This document shows, piece by piece, positions 46,275-55,633 of a stretch of 64,000 nt of DNA; within the stretch, counting starts at the first letter, position 1; every line of letters begins with the position of its first letter. The notes beneath the pieces were generated by a model. That model was not told where the DNA came from and did not search any database. It worked only from the letters and a program-made list of their open reading frames with translations. The position numbers and the translations under genes are program-made. The DNA comes from Peribacillus simplex (GTDB taxonomy: Bacteria; Bacillota; Bacilli; Bacillales; DSM-1321), in assembly GCF_001542915.1 (NCBI RefSeq), contig NZ_LNNH01000019.1:62001-126000 (forward strand), read 5' to 3'.

Positions 46275-47204
46275 TCATGCACCCATATTCCTCTTGCCTT
46301 TGAACCTGCGGGCGCTTGCCTGCCCCCATTTCGTGATGGAGAGCGTATAAACGGCCAAAGCTGACCATATGAACAAAAAGGCTAAAAGATGTGCTTTCGT
46401 AAAACTTTCATGATAGACGAATACACCGATCAGTAAAGATAAGGTCGGAGCGATATATTGAAAAATGCCAAGCATCGAAAGCGGGATCTTTTCTGCTCCT
46501 TTTGCAAAATATAAAAGAGGTAGCGCCGTGACGATCCCGCCGCCAACCAACAGCAAGCCTGTGCTCCCCGCTGTAAAGAATTTCATGTCTGCCTGGGCCG
46601 ATAAGTATATCAGGTAACCAAGGGCGAGGGGCGTCACCATCATCGTTTCTAGCGTCAGCCCGATCGCCGATTCGGCCTTGATCATTTTTTTCGCCAATCC
46701 ATACAATCCAAAGGTCATCGCCAAGACAAGGGAGACCCAGGGAATGGTGCCAAAATGAATCCCAAGGATCAAAACACCGATTCCGGCAAGCGCGAACGAC
46801 ATGATTTGCGCTCCGCTCAATTTTTCCTTTAAGACGATCACGCCCAAGAGGACGCTGACTAGCGGATTGATATAATAGCCAAGGCTGGTGTCGAGAATCC
46901 GGCCGGAGTTAACGGCCCAGATGAATACTCCCCAGTTAGCTGTAACGAGCAGTGACGCTGTAAGTAAAGCTATAAAGAGTTTAGGGTTACGAACTATATT
47001 CTTGACATAGTCAAGAAACGCTTGCCATTTTTTCATGAACATCAATAATACCAGCATGAAGACGAAAGACCATAATACCCTTTGCGCCAGTATCTCTGTT
47101 GCACCGACCCCCTGGAGGAATTTCCAGTACACCGGAACAATTCCCCACATCATATAAGAAAGAGCGGCATAGATCGCCCCTTCTTTTTGTTCATTCACTT
47201 TCAT
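46275..47204 (-). CDS. rarD: EamA family transporter RarD
   Basis: 309-residue inner-membrane permease of the drug/metabolite transporter superfamily (RarD subfamily), about ten hydrophobic segments. Family cues: EGAIYAALSYMMWGIVPVYWK at the N-terminus, AVNSGRILDTSLGYYINPL and LLYFAKGAEKIPLS. Substrate unknown. The ATG at 47204 has AAGG 6 nt upstream; six codons of in-frame sequence before it are discarded. Confidence 0.88.
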   Translation of the reverse strand: MKVNEQKEGAIYAALSYMMWGIVPVYWKFLQGVGATEILAQRVLWSFVFMLVLLMFMKKWQAFLDYVKNIVRNPKLFIALLTASLLVTANWGVFIWAVNSGRILDTSLGYYINPLVSVLLGVIVLKEKLSGAQIMSFALAGIGVLILGIHFGTIPWVSLVLAMTFGLYGLAKKMIKAESAIGLTLETMMVTPLALGYLIYLSAQADMKFFTAGSTGLLLVGGGIVTALPLLYFAKGAEKIPLSMLGIFQYIAPTLSLLIGVFVYHESFTKAHLLAFLFIWSALAVYTLSITKWGQASARRFKGKRNMGA

Positions 47205-47251
47205 AACCTGCCTTCTTTCCATTCATTCCTTGATCTTTTAAAACCATCTAC

Positions 47252-48883
47252 CTATTCTGCATTCCGATGACTCGTTTTGCAACTGTTATTTTCATCATAC
47301 ATGATCCTGTCATCAATGACCGTCATGACCGCTTGAGCTGTTAGGAGATCATCAGGCTTCACTGCAAAGACATCCAAATCAAATACGGTAAAGTCGGCAT
47401 CATACCCTTTGAAGATCATACCGCGCCGCTTTTCCTGGCCTATTGCCGCGGCACTCCCTTTCGTATATAGAGAAAATGCCTCAAAAACGGTAAGCCTTTC
47501 AGCCAAGCCATACCCCGCGTCATCACCATCGATTTTCGCTCTCGTGACAGCAGCATGGATCCCCAGGATTGGATTCAATGGCTCGATCGGTGCATCTGAA
47601 CCGCCCGCACAAGTGATACCCATATTCAAATAGGTTTTCCAGGCGTATGAGGATGCCAATAGCTTTGCCGGAACCTTTTCTTCCACCCAAGGAAAATCGG
47701 ACGGTACGAAACCGGGCTGGATATCAAAGATCACCGGCAGTTTGACTGCCCGCTCCAGCAGCTCCGGCCGGACGATCTGGGCATGGATGAGCCGATCATG
47801 CAGTCCGTCTTTCGGAGGCAGAGCTTCAATGGCATTCAATACATATTCAAACGCGAGATCGCCAATGGCATGGGCCGCGATCGGCATGTCTGCCTGCCTT
47901 GCTTTTTGCACCCAATGGCGAAGCTCTGCTTCCGTGAATATCGCTACACCATTCGTACCGCTTTGATCTGCATACGGCTCGCTCAGCAAGGCTGTATGCC
48001 CCCCTAAGGAGCCATCGGTGAATATTTTCATGCTATCGAACTTGATATATTGCGTTCCCTCTTGATAACGGCCTCCTGCTGCCAGCATATCTTCAAGGGC
48101 CTCATGATGTACGAGCAAATTGGCTCGAAAGGCCATCCCCTTGTCCTCGATGACCGATTTAAACGCCTCGTAAGTCGGCACGAAGCCATTGTAATAATGG
48201 AGGTCCTCCGTATGGCCTCCCGTCAGTCCAAGCTTATGCGCATCTTGTATCGCCTCTGAAAGCGCAGCTTCGATATAGTCCTGGTCAATGCCGGGAAGGC
48301 TGTCCAAAATCAGGTTCTGTGCCTGGCTTTCCTTGAATAGACCATTTAATCGCCCATCGGGATATCGGCATATCACACCGCCTGCCGGTTCTTCTGCCTC
48401 CTCCTTGATATCCGCCGCCAAGAGGGCACTGGAATTGACCACCAAGGCATGGCGGCAGATCCTTTTCAAGACGATGGGATGCTCCGTCGATATCGCATCA
48501 AGCTCATCCCGTAAAATCAAGTCAGGATCAGTCCATTCATTTTCATTCCATCCTTCAGCGACAATCCACTTTCCTGCGGGTGTGCCGGCGCACTTTTCCT
48601 TGAGGGCGCTCAGAATGGCATCCCGGGCTTCCATCAAGGAAAGGTCTAGACGAAGCAGGCGCTCGCCATGCCCGACCAAATGAAGGTGGCTGTCCACCAA
48701 CCCCGGAAGCATCGTTTGTCCTTTTAAGTCGATTTCCCTGGAAATATTGCCGGCATACGCCTGTCTTATATAAGCAAGACTGCCCGTGTCGACTATCACG
48801 CCCTTTTCACTGAAAAGAGCTTCCACCCGATCTCCTTCTTTAATCATCGTATAAATGGACCCATTGAACCATAACGTTCCCAT
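47252..48883 (-). CDS. ytcJ: Amidohydrolase YtcJ
   Basis: 543-residue amidohydrolase of the YtcJ-like (exoenzyme/NfdA) family; substrate unknown, probably an N-acyl or formyl compound. Metal site DSHLHLVGHG near residue 66, GHTEDLHYYNG near 220, and AAHAIGDLAF near 345, GGSDAPIEPLNP near 445. AAGGAGTG precedes the ATG at slightly long spacing. Between rarD and the acyl-CoA synthetase, all on minus. Confidence 0.88.
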   Translation of the reverse strand: MGTLWFNGSIYTMIKEGDRVEALFSEKGVIVDTGSLAYIRQAYAGNISREIDLKGQTMLPGLVDSHLHLVGHGERLLRLDLSLMEARDAILSALKEKCAGTPAGKWIVAEGWNENEWTDPDLILRDELDAISTEHPIVLKRICRHALVVNSSALLAADIKEEAEEPAGGVICRYPDGRLNGLFKESQAQNLILDSLPGIDQDYIEAALSEAIQDAHKLGLTGGHTEDLHYYNGFVPTYEAFKSVIEDKGMAFRANLLVHHEALEDMLAAGGRYQEGTQYIKFDSMKIFTDGSLGGHTALLSEPYADQSGTNGVAIFTEAELRHWVQKARQADMPIAAHAIGDLAFEYVLNAIEALPPKDGLHDRLIHAQIVRPELLERAVKLPVIFDIQPGFVPSDFPWVEEKVPAKLLASSYAWKTYLNMGITCAGGSDAPIEPLNPILGIHAAVTRAKIDGDDAGYGLAERLTVFEAFSLYTKGSAAAIGQEKRRGMIFKGYDADFTVFDLDVFAVKPDDLLTAQAVMTVIDDRIMYDENNSCKTSHRNAE

Positions 48884-48987
48884 ACCGGCTTTACACTCCT
48901 TATTAAATGTTTCTTACGGATATGCAGTAAGTGTACCATCTCATTCCACAGATTCCCATAGGTAAGATTCCATGCCATCCCGTCCAT

Positions 48988-49014
48988 AGAAAAAAAGTCA
49001 GCCGGATGGCTGAC
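48988..49014 (-). terminator. Terminator of the acyl-CoA synthetase gene
   Basis: GTCAGCC-GGAT-GGCTGAC hairpin, followed on minus by a run of T. Confidence 0.88.
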
Positions 49015-49026
49015 CAATGCTCACAA

Positions 49027-50610
49027 TTAGTTATTCAGGATTCCTTCTTCCCTTTTCCGTAAATCAACCCGTTTGATTTTACCGGAGGTCGTTTTCGGAA
49101 GCTCATCAAGAAACTCGATTTTCCTTGGATATTTATATGGGGCCGTCGATTCTTTTACATGTGTTTGGAGTGTTTTGACCAGGTCCTCGCCAAGCGGGTC
49201 GATATCATCCATCAAGACGACATACGCCTTGACCACATGACCCCTTATTTCATCAGGACTGGCTACAACGGCACACTCTTTCACATACGGATGCTTGACA
49301 AGTGCATCTTCCACTTCAAATGGCCCGATGGTATATCCAGAGCTGATGATGATATCATCGGCACGCCCTTCAAACCAGAAATAACCTTCTTCATCCTTTT
49401 TCGCCTGATCGCCGGTAATATAATAGTCACCACGAAATTGCTTCGAGGTACGCTCGGGATCTTTAAAATATTCTTTAAAGAGTGCAGGTGTATCGACATG
49501 CACGGCAATGTCCCCGACTACGCCCGGAGAACAAGGGTTGCCGGAATCATCAATGATTTCCACATGGTTTCCCGGAGTCGGTTTGCCCATCGAGCCCAGC
49601 TTGATCTCCATCCCTTTTGTAACACCCACCAACAAGGTATTTTCGGTTTGTCCATATCCATCCCGGACTTCAATATGAAAATGATTTTTGAAGACCTCGA
49701 ATACTTTTTGGTTGAGGGGCTCACCAGCCGATACTGCGCTATGAAGGTGTGAAAGATCATAATCATCAAGATTATCCACCTTGGCCATCAGACGGTACTC
49801 GGTCGGTGTGCAGCATAACGCATTCACCTTGTAATCCTGTAGCAGCTGAAGGTATTTCTTCGCCTCGAATTTCCCATGATAGGCCAGACCTGTCGCTCCC
49901 GTACCCAGAACCGCCAGGAAAGGACTCCAAATCCACTTTTGCCAACCTGGACCGGCCGTGGCCCAAACGACATCCCCTTCACTGATTCCGAGCCAGTTTG
50001 CAGCTGATGTTTTCAGATGGGCATAAGCCCAGCCATGTGTATGGACGACCCCTTTAGGATTTCCTGTCGTTCCGGAAGTGTAAGATAAGAAGGCCATATC
50101 CTCACTCTTCGTCGCAACCATTTCCAGCTGATCCGATCCGGCAGCGGCAAGCTCATCCAAATCCAGCCAACTTTCCACCGGCTTTCCGATTGAGAATTTC
50201 AGAAGGCCAGCCGCACCATCGACCTCATTCAGTTCAGAAGTATATTCATGATAACTGATTATCCCTTTGACATCACCGTGGCCAATCCGATACTCCAAGT
50301 CCTTTGCACGCAGCATCTCCGAGCAAGGGATGACGATCATGCCTATTTTCAATGCGGCTAAATACACCTGGTAAGCCTCTACCAAGCGAGGAATGATGAT
50401 CAGGACGGTATCTCCTTTTCCCAGCCCTTCCTTCTTGAAGGCATTTCCGATTCTATTTGCACGTTTAATTAATTTTTCATATGTAAGTTGTTTTTTCTCT
50501 CCGGCTTCGTTCTCCCAAAGAACAGCAACTTTTTCTGGTTTTTTTGCAAAACGTTCCATCTCACTCACTAAGTTGTACTGTTCCGGAGCTAATAAATCTT
50601 CACGTTTCAT
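49027..50610 (-). CDS. Acyl-CoA synthetase (MbcS/YtcI type)
   Basis: 527 residues, ANL superfamily: adenylates a carboxylic acid and forms the CoA thioester. P-loop SYTSGTTGNPKGVVH (near residue 185), GYGQTE (near 320), YYITGD (near 397), and the C-terminal Lys in LPKTTSGKIKR. B. subtilis MbcS at this place activates 2-methylbutyrate and other short branched acids; the substrate here is inferred by gene order. Start at 50610 with GGAGGGG 6 nt upstream. Confidence 0.9.
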   Translation of the reverse strand: MKREDLLAPEQYNLVSEMERFAKKPEKVAVLWENEAGEKKQLTYEKLIKRANRIGNAFKKEGLGKGDTVLIIIPRLVEAYQVYLAALKIGMIVIPCSEMLRAKDLEYRIGHGDVKGIISYHEYTSELNEVDGAAGLLKFSIGKPVESWLDLDELAAAGSDQLEMVATKSEDMAFLSYTSGTTGNPKGVVHTHGWAYAHLKTSAANWLGISEGDVVWATAGPGWQKWIWSPFLAVLGTGATGLAYHGKFEAKKYLQLLQDYKVNALCCTPTEYRLMAKVDNLDDYDLSHLHSAVSAGEPLNQKVFEVFKNHFHIEVRDGYGQTENTLLVGVTKGMEIKLGSMGKPTPGNHVEIIDDSGNPCSPGVVGDIAVHVDTPALFKEYFKDPERTSKQFRGDYYITGDQAKKDEEGYFWFEGRADDIIISSGYTIGPFEVEDALVKHPYVKECAVVASPDEIRGHVVKAYVVLMDDIDPLGEDLVKTLQTHVKESTAPYKYPRKIEFLDELPKTTSGKIKRVDLRKREEGILNN

Positions 50611-50698
50611 TTTCTTCCCCTCCAATTATGAACTCTTAGTACCTACTCATTATACAAGATACTGCTCCTACATATCCATGTATTTTTACAAATAAAAA

Positions 50699-50725
50699 AG
50701 AGATCAGGTTCGATACCCGTTCTCT
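50699..50725 (-). terminator. Degenerate second copy of the sspA terminator
   Basis: 27-nt hairpin with AGAGA/TCTCT arms, GGTTC and ACCCG inside, similar in sequence and length to 50870-50896. Followed on minus by a TTTTTTATTT tract. Confidence 0.65.
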
Positions 50726-50746
50726 TTATCCTGTATCTGCCTAACA

Positions 50747-50860
50747 CTCACTTTTTTCGGCCGTTCATAACTTTAATTCGGCTTACCTCCCGCTTTTTCG
50801 TCCATTCACGCCATTTATTCGGCCTACCTCTCGCTTTTTTCGGCAGCGCACGAATTGGAG
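50747..50860. repeat. About 41-bp degenerate tandem repeat behind sspA
   Basis: Three copies beginning CTCACTTTTTTCGG (50747), CTCCCGCTTTTTCG (50787) and CTCTCGCTTTTTTCGG (50828), the first two continuing with ...ATTCGGCYTAC. Spacing is 40 and 41 bp. The repeat lies between two homologous terminators. Not CRISPR: there are no palindromic repeats of constant sequence. Confidence 0.7.
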
Positions 50861-50869
50861 ACAAACAGA

Positions 50870-50896
50870 AGAGAGCGGGTTCAGAACCCGCTCTCT
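50870..50896 (-). terminator. Terminator of sspA
   Basis: AGAGAGCGGGTT-CAG-AACCCGCTCTCT, perfect 12-bp arms, 18 bp behind the sspA stop. Confidence 0.85.
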
Positions 50897-50914
50897 GTAG
50901 CCATTTTTATGAAA

Positions 50915-51121
50915 TTATCTTTTGTACCCTCCGCCTAATTGTTGTTCAGCCATTTGAACAAGGCGTTTTGTAATTTCTCCACCTACTGATCCGTTAGCGC
51001 GAGCAGTTGTGTCTGCACCAAGTTGTACGCCGAATTCAGAAGCGATTTCATATTTCATTTGTTCTAGAGCTTGTTCCACTCCAGGTACCAATAATTCGTT
51101 TGAGCTGTTGTTGTTTGCCAT
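50915..51121 (-). CDS. sspA: Alpha/beta-type small acid-soluble spore protein
   Basis: 68-residue SASP that coats and protects forespore DNA. The GPR protease cleavage region [13 protein letters not shown] (near 25-37) and the second conserved block [19 protein letters not shown] are present. AAGGAGGTG lies before the ATG, and a sigma-G promoter precedes it. Placed next to thiI, as B. subtilis sspA is. Confidence 0.97.
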   Translation of the reverse strand: MANNNSSNELLVPGVEQALEQMKYEIASEFGVQLGADTTARANGSVGGEITKRLVQMAEQQLGGGYKR

Positions 51122-51145
51122 GTGTTTTTCACCTCCTTGTGATTA

Positions 51146-51175
51146 TAGAGTGTGTTAAAACACATGGCTTCATTC
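51146..51175 (-). promoter_or_regulatory. Sigma-G promoter of sspA
   Basis: Minus strand: GAATG (51171-51175), 18-bp spacer, CACTCTA (51146-51152). It matches the forespore consensus GNATR-N18-CATNNTA with one mismatch. Confidence 0.72.
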
Positions 51176-51203
51176 GCACTATTTTATTGGTAATTACAGG
51201 ATA

Positions 51204-52415
51204 TTAAAATAAGTCTTCCATGGCTTCTTTATTATCGAATGTCTGCCCCGGTTTGATGGTCAAGATTTCGGTTTCGGAGACCGCTTTTTCAATCAAGGAG
51301 TCGAAGTCAACGAAGCTTTCATAGTAATTGACCTTTTCACGTTTCGGTTTCGTTTTTGGACTTGCCGGCGTGAATACTGTACAGCAATCTTCATAGGGGA
51401 GATTGGATATTTCAAACGTATCGAGCTCCCTGGCAATTTTGATGATCTCGGTTTTATCCATCGTGATAAGCGGACGCAAAATCGGTGTATTCGTCACTTC
51501 ATTGATGGCGAACATGCTGCTCATCGTCTGGCTCGCCACCTGGCCAAGGCTTTCGCCGGTGATAAGTGCCATGGCTTCCTCTTTTTCACGGATTTTATCG
51601 GCGACCCGCATCATCAAGCGGCGAGTTGTCGTCATCGAGTAGTTTTCCGGAATCTGTTTTTGAATCAGTAATTGAATTTCCGTGAATGGCACAATATGCA
51701 CTTTCATGCTTCCATTTATTTCAGCAAGCTTCCCAGCCAGGTCAATCACCTTTTGCTTGGACCGTTCACTTGTGAAAGGGGGACTGTAAAAATGGATCGC
51801 TTCAACATCCAACCCGCGTTTCATTGAAAGGAATCCGGCAACAGGGCTATCGATGCCGCCTGAAAGCATCAGCATCGCCTTCCCGCTTGAACCGAAGGGA
51901 AGCCCTCCGGCGCCTTGGATGATTTCACCCGTCATATATACAGCCTCACGTCTCACTTCAACCAGCAAGTTCAAATCTGGATTCTTCACATCCACTTTGA
52001 CATCTTCCGTATTTCGAAGCAAATGCCCGCCAAGCGCCCTGTTAATCTCATCGGTGTTATAGGGGAAATCCTTGTCGGCACGTTTCGTCGTGATTTTGAA
52101 TGTGCTGACCTCTTCAGAAGTTTGATTAAGGTAATACAGCGCTGCCGTTTTCATCACTTCCAGGTCACGCTCGATTTTTATCGCTGGACTTAAAGACTGG
52201 ATGCCAAAAATGCCTTTTAACCGTTCGATGACAGGCTTATGGTCCACCCCGTTCAGAAGGACGTACATCCGCTCTCGGTTTGCCGTAAGCACAACACCTT
52301 CGATATCCTTTAAACTCCAGCGGATATGTGCCTTCATTTTATCTACAAAGCCTTTACGGTTTCTTTTTTTCGTGGAGATTTCTCCATAGCGGATAATTAT
52401 ATGATCAAATTTCAT
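51204..52415 (-). CDS. thiI: tRNA 4-thiouridine synthetase ThiI
   Basis: 403 residues: NFLD-THUMP RNA-binding part (about 1-165), then a PP-loop ATPase with MLMLSGGIDSPVAGF near residue 183. Makes s4U8 in tRNA. It ends without the C-terminal rhodanese domain of E. coli ThiI, the usual Gram-positive form, which takes sulfur directly from its dedicated desulfurase. Overlaps iscS by 4 nt (ATGA), in line with that partnership. Confidence 0.96.
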   Translation of the reverse strand: MKFDHIIIRYGEISTKKRNRKGFVDKMKAHIRWSLKDIEGVVLTANRERMYVLLNGVDHKPVIERLKGIFGIQSLSPAIKIERDLEVMKTAALYYLNQTSEEVSTFKITTKRADKDFPYNTDEINRALGGHLLRNTEDVKVDVKNPDLNLLVEVRREAVYMTGEIIQGAGGLPFGSSGKAMLMLSGGIDSPVAGFLSMKRGLDVEAIHFYSPPFTSERSKQKVIDLAGKLAEINGSMKVHIVPFTEIQLLIQKQIPENYSMTTTRRLMMRVADKIREKEEAMALITGESLGQVASQTMSSMFAINEVTNTPILRPLITMDKTEIIKIARELDTFEISNLPYEDCCTVFTPASPKTKPKREKVNYYESFVDFDSLIEKAVSETEILTIKPGQTFDNKEAMEDLF

Positions 52416-53560
52416 TTCGCAACCCTCATTATTTTTTCTAAATTAGCGACAATTTTCTGTATCGCCGCCAGAACTTGCTTGGCTTCATCCAGCTCATTTC
52501 CATAAGTAGTGCTGATACGGAGGACGCTCTCGGAACGAGCTGGGTCATGGAACATCGCATCCACCGTTTTGCTAACCGTCCTTTTTTTCGAAGAACAGGC
52601 ACTCGTCGTCGAAACAAAGATTCCATCCGATTCGAGAGCGTGCAGCAATACCTCTGATTTAAGCAGCGGTACGGAAAAATTCAATATATGGGGCGCGCCC
52701 TCCGAAGGGCTGTTGACGAGCACCCCTTCCATGTCCGATAACCCTTTGTATAAGTAGTTTTTAATTTTTTCAAGCTTATCATGATACAGCAATTGATTGT
52801 TCATACTAATACGAAAAGCTTTGGAAAGGGCGACAATCCCCGCGACATTTTCGGTGCCGCTCCTGATTTGCGTTTCTTGGTTGCCCCCGTGAAACAGCGG
52901 GTCTATCCGAACGCCGTCACGAACGTAAAGGAAGCCGGTCCCCTTCAAGCCGTGGATTTTGTGACCGGAAAAGGTGCATAAATCAACATGGGCTTCGCGT
53001 AATGATAAAGGAACCTTGCCTGCTCCCTGTACATTATCGACATGAAAAAGCACCTGAGGGTACTGCCTAAGCCAATTCCCTATTTCAGCAATCGGCTGTA
53101 TCGAGCCCACCTCATTATTGACATGCATGACGGAAACCAATATGGTATCGTCCCTCAATGCACCTTTAAGGTCAGTCATTTCAATCTGCCCGTATTCGTT
53201 AACAGGTAGAATCGTGATTTCAAAGCCCAATTTCGTCAATGATTGACACGCATCTTCGACAGATGGATGCTCAATCGCCGTCGTGATGATGTGTTTGCCC
53301 CGTTTCATCTGAGATTGGGCTGCACCTTTAATGGCGAGATTATTCCCTTCGGTCCCCCCGGAAGTGAAATATATTTCCGAGCCTTTTACCTTCAATAAAT
53401 CAGCAACCTGCCTTCGTGCTGCCGCCAGAAGTTTTTCGGCTTGGACCCCAAGCCCGTGCAGCGAGGATGGATTGCCGAAATAATCAGAAGATATCTTCAT
53501 GAATGATTCGATCACTTCCGGATATGGTTTGGTTGTTGCACTATTGTCAAAATAAATCAT
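52412..53560 (-). CDS. Cysteine desulfurase (NifZ/IscS type)
   Basis: 382-residue PLP enzyme that passes cysteine sulfur to ThiI. PLP-Lys in TFSGHKIHGLKG (near residue 205), and the mobile catalytic Cys in STTSACSSKKRT (near 326); GGTEGNNLAIKG near 72. ATG at 53560 has GGAAGGTG upstream; five codons of upstream frame were removed. Corresponds to B. subtilis nifZ. The braB gene found between nifZ and ezrA in B. subtilis is missing here. Confidence 0.93.
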   Translation of the reverse strand: MIYFDNSATTKPYPEVIESFMKISSDYFGNPSSLHGLGVQAEKLLAAARRQVADLLKVKGSEIYFTSGGTEGNNLAIKGAAQSQMKRGKHIITTAIEHPSVEDACQSLTKLGFEITILPVNEYGQIEMTDLKGALRDDTILVSVMHVNNEVGSIQPIAEIGNWLRQYPQVLFHVDNVQGAGKVPLSLREAHVDLCTFSGHKIHGLKGTGFLYVRDGVRIDPLFHGGNQETQIRSGTENVAGIVALSKAFRISMNNQLLYHDKLEKIKNYLYKGLSDMEGVLVNSPSEGAPHILNFSVPLLKSEVLLHALESDGIFVSTTSACSSKKRTVSKTVDAMFHDPARSESVLRISTTYGNELDEAKQVLAAIQKIVANLEKIMRVAK

Positions 53561-53743
53561 GGGTTCACCTTCCATGTTTTGTATCTATGATGGTCATTCT
53601 TTTACATATAATTTTATTCGTTGCTGTTGCAACTACTAATATTAACATAATTGAATTTGAAAGAGAATGTAAATCAATGGTCCTGGTTTGAAAGAACACG
53701 CAATAAGTGGATAATCTGCCATAGCCATAGCCAATCGTGTCCC

Positions 53744-53773
53744 AAATAAAAAAACCCGCCATGGCGGGTTTTA
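53744..53773 (-). terminator. Terminator of ezrA
   Basis: AAAACCCGCC/GGCGGGTTTT, perfect palindrome, A-rich on the left so T-rich on the minus transcript; it reaches the ezrA stop. Confidence 0.9.
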
Positions 53774-55465
53774 AGATAGGACTTCTTCGATATTCGCCCC
53801 AATTTTCCGTAAGCTGCCGGGGTCGACCTTTTCAATCGCCGTGGCTGCCGTTTCCAATGCAGCTTGATATTCATAGCTGCGGAATTTCGCCTCTGCTTCC
53901 CTAAGGCTGTCGGCAACCGTATCATGACTGCTACGATAACGGTTTCCGAATTGAATTACCTTTTCGGCCAAATACATATGCTCGATCAATTCATGTGCCT
54001 TTTCGTAGACCTTATGCACCTGTTGAACCGCTTTTTCTAAATAAATATACACAGCGGCCATATCAAGAGGCTTTTCTTCCAGTTTATTTTGAACGTCCTC
54101 GATGCTTTCCTTGGCATCCTGGAGCACCGCTTTATATTCTTCAGGCAGCCCAGGGATATTGCTTTTGGAAATTAAACGGCCCGTATCGACCAGTTTGCGC
54201 TTCAGTTCAGCCAATGAATCCCTCGCGTCCATTTCATCTTTCCGCAACGCCTGTAATTTAACGGTAAAGTCTTTCTGGTTCTCCTGTAGTTCTTTCAGCT
54301 GTGCTGAAAGCCCCTGCATCTCTTCACTGATTAAAGAGCTTGCCATCACATTATCCTCCATCTTCAAAACAAGCAATTGATGGCGTTTCGAAATTTGGGC
54401 AATCTGCTTTTCCATTTTCCGCTGTGCATCGAGCTCATTTTCAGTCAGATGATAGGTGTGCTGGACATGTATCGTTTCGACTTTAAGTTTATCATTTTCA
54501 TATTCAAGGTCACTTATCGTTTTCCTGAGGACTTCATCATTTTTCAGGATATACTGTTTGGAGAGCACCTCTTTTTCCAGAAGGTCATACAGTACATCGA
54601 TGCTTTCATGCATATCTTTGATTCCTTTTTCGACCGTTTCCGTTTCGGCATTTTCCAATTGCGTTTTATAAAGCGCCAGTTCCTCCTCAAGCCTTGATAT
54701 TTCCTGCTGAAAATGGATATGGCTCAACAGGTAACCCTGTCCCGACATCTCCTCATACCCATCCTTTAATTCATTGATTTGGGCGTGCAGCTCGGATTGG
54801 CTGTCAACCAATAACTTTGGAAGCATCTCCATTTTGACGGCCAGGACCGAAAGTTTATCCTTTATCGAAAGAACAAGTTCCCTCGCATTCAAGTAGTTCC
54901 CGTTTTCCGTTTCTTCTTCATACTTTTGCAGGACCTGCAATACTTCATCAAGGGAGCCTTCCAGCTTATCCGCCGCTTTCCCATAATTGTGTCTATGTGC
55001 TAGCAATGATTTCTTCAGTTGGCGGTAGGATTCTTTAATATCCTCGATTTCCAAGCGATTCTTCTCTTCACTGCCTACGAGTTCATTCAATTCATATAAG
55101 ATCTTTTTAATCATTTCTTCAATTTCATTCAGCATGACGGTAATTTTGTGCTGTACCTCTTTCGAACGGCTGAACCGGTACTTATCGACAAACTCCTCTG
55201 CATCGAATAAAAGCTCTTCGACTTTGGGCATATGGTCCGTAATGATCGCGTCCCATTCGATACGCCAGTTTTCGAACATCTCCTCCGTTTCACCAGTCAT
55301 GTTCAATTGTTTGACTTTAGAAAGCTCTTCCAGCACGGGGCGGTGCATGATGCTTATTTTCCAGGTTTCCAGTCGATCGATTTCTTTAAAATATCTCTTT
55401 TTGAAAAAATAACCCCAAATGATGAAAATCAAAATTAATACAATTACCCCAAGTATGTACTCCAT
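53771..55465 (-). CDS. ezrA: Septation ring formation regulator EzrA
   Basis: 564 residues. One N-terminal transmembrane segment (about 2-20) and four long spectrin-like coiled-coil repeats; the C-terminal QNR-like patch is FGNRYRSSHDTVADSL (near 515-530). EzrA inhibits FtsZ ring formation away from midcell and links it to cell-wall synthesis. GGGGG precedes the ATG, and a TATAAT lies about 45 bp upstream. Divergent from hisJ. Confidence 0.95.
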   Translation of the reverse strand: MEYILGVIVLILIFIIWGYFFKKRYFKEIDRLETWKISIMHRPVLEELSKVKQLNMTGETEEMFENWRIEWDAIITDHMPKVEELLFDAEEFVDKYRFSRSKEVQHKITVMLNEIEEMIKKILYELNELVGSEEKNRLEIEDIKESYRQLKKSLLAHRHNYGKAADKLEGSLDEVLQVLQKYEEETENGNYLNARELVLSIKDKLSVLAVKMEMLPKLLVDSQSELHAQINELKDGYEEMSGQGYLLSHIHFQQEISRLEEELALYKTQLENAETETVEKGIKDMHESIDVLYDLLEKEVLSKQYILKNDEVLRKTISDLEYENDKLKVETIHVQHTYHLTENELDAQRKMEKQIAQISKRHQLLVLKMEDNVMASSLISEEMQGLSAQLKELQENQKDFTVKLQALRKDEMDARDSLAELKRKLVDTGRLISKSNIPGLPEEYKAVLQDAKESIEDVQNKLEEKPLDMAAVYIYLEKAVQQVHKVYEKAHELIEHMYLAEKVIQFGNRYRSSHDTVADSLREAEAKFRSYEYQAALETAATAIEKVDPGSLRKIGANIEEVLS

Positions 55466-55633
55466 GCTAGGCCCCCTGTTCTAGTCCTTACAGTCTTGCT
55501 CTATTATATATCAATTTTTAAAATGTTAAATTTAATGCTTTTATGATACCATGTTAGCAATAATTTTTGATGAGAAAAATGATTTTTTTGTAGAAAATTG
55601 CTACAAATACCTGTTTTTTGGGAGGGAATGGCC

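Noticed and set aside
49159-49752. 197-codon plus-strand frame opposite the acyl-CoA synthetase
   Set aside because: Antisense shadow of a clear ANL enzyme gene.
50747-50860. Possible CRISPR array behind sspA
   Set aside because: Only three degenerate 40-41 bp units without separate repeats and spacers, and no cas genes.
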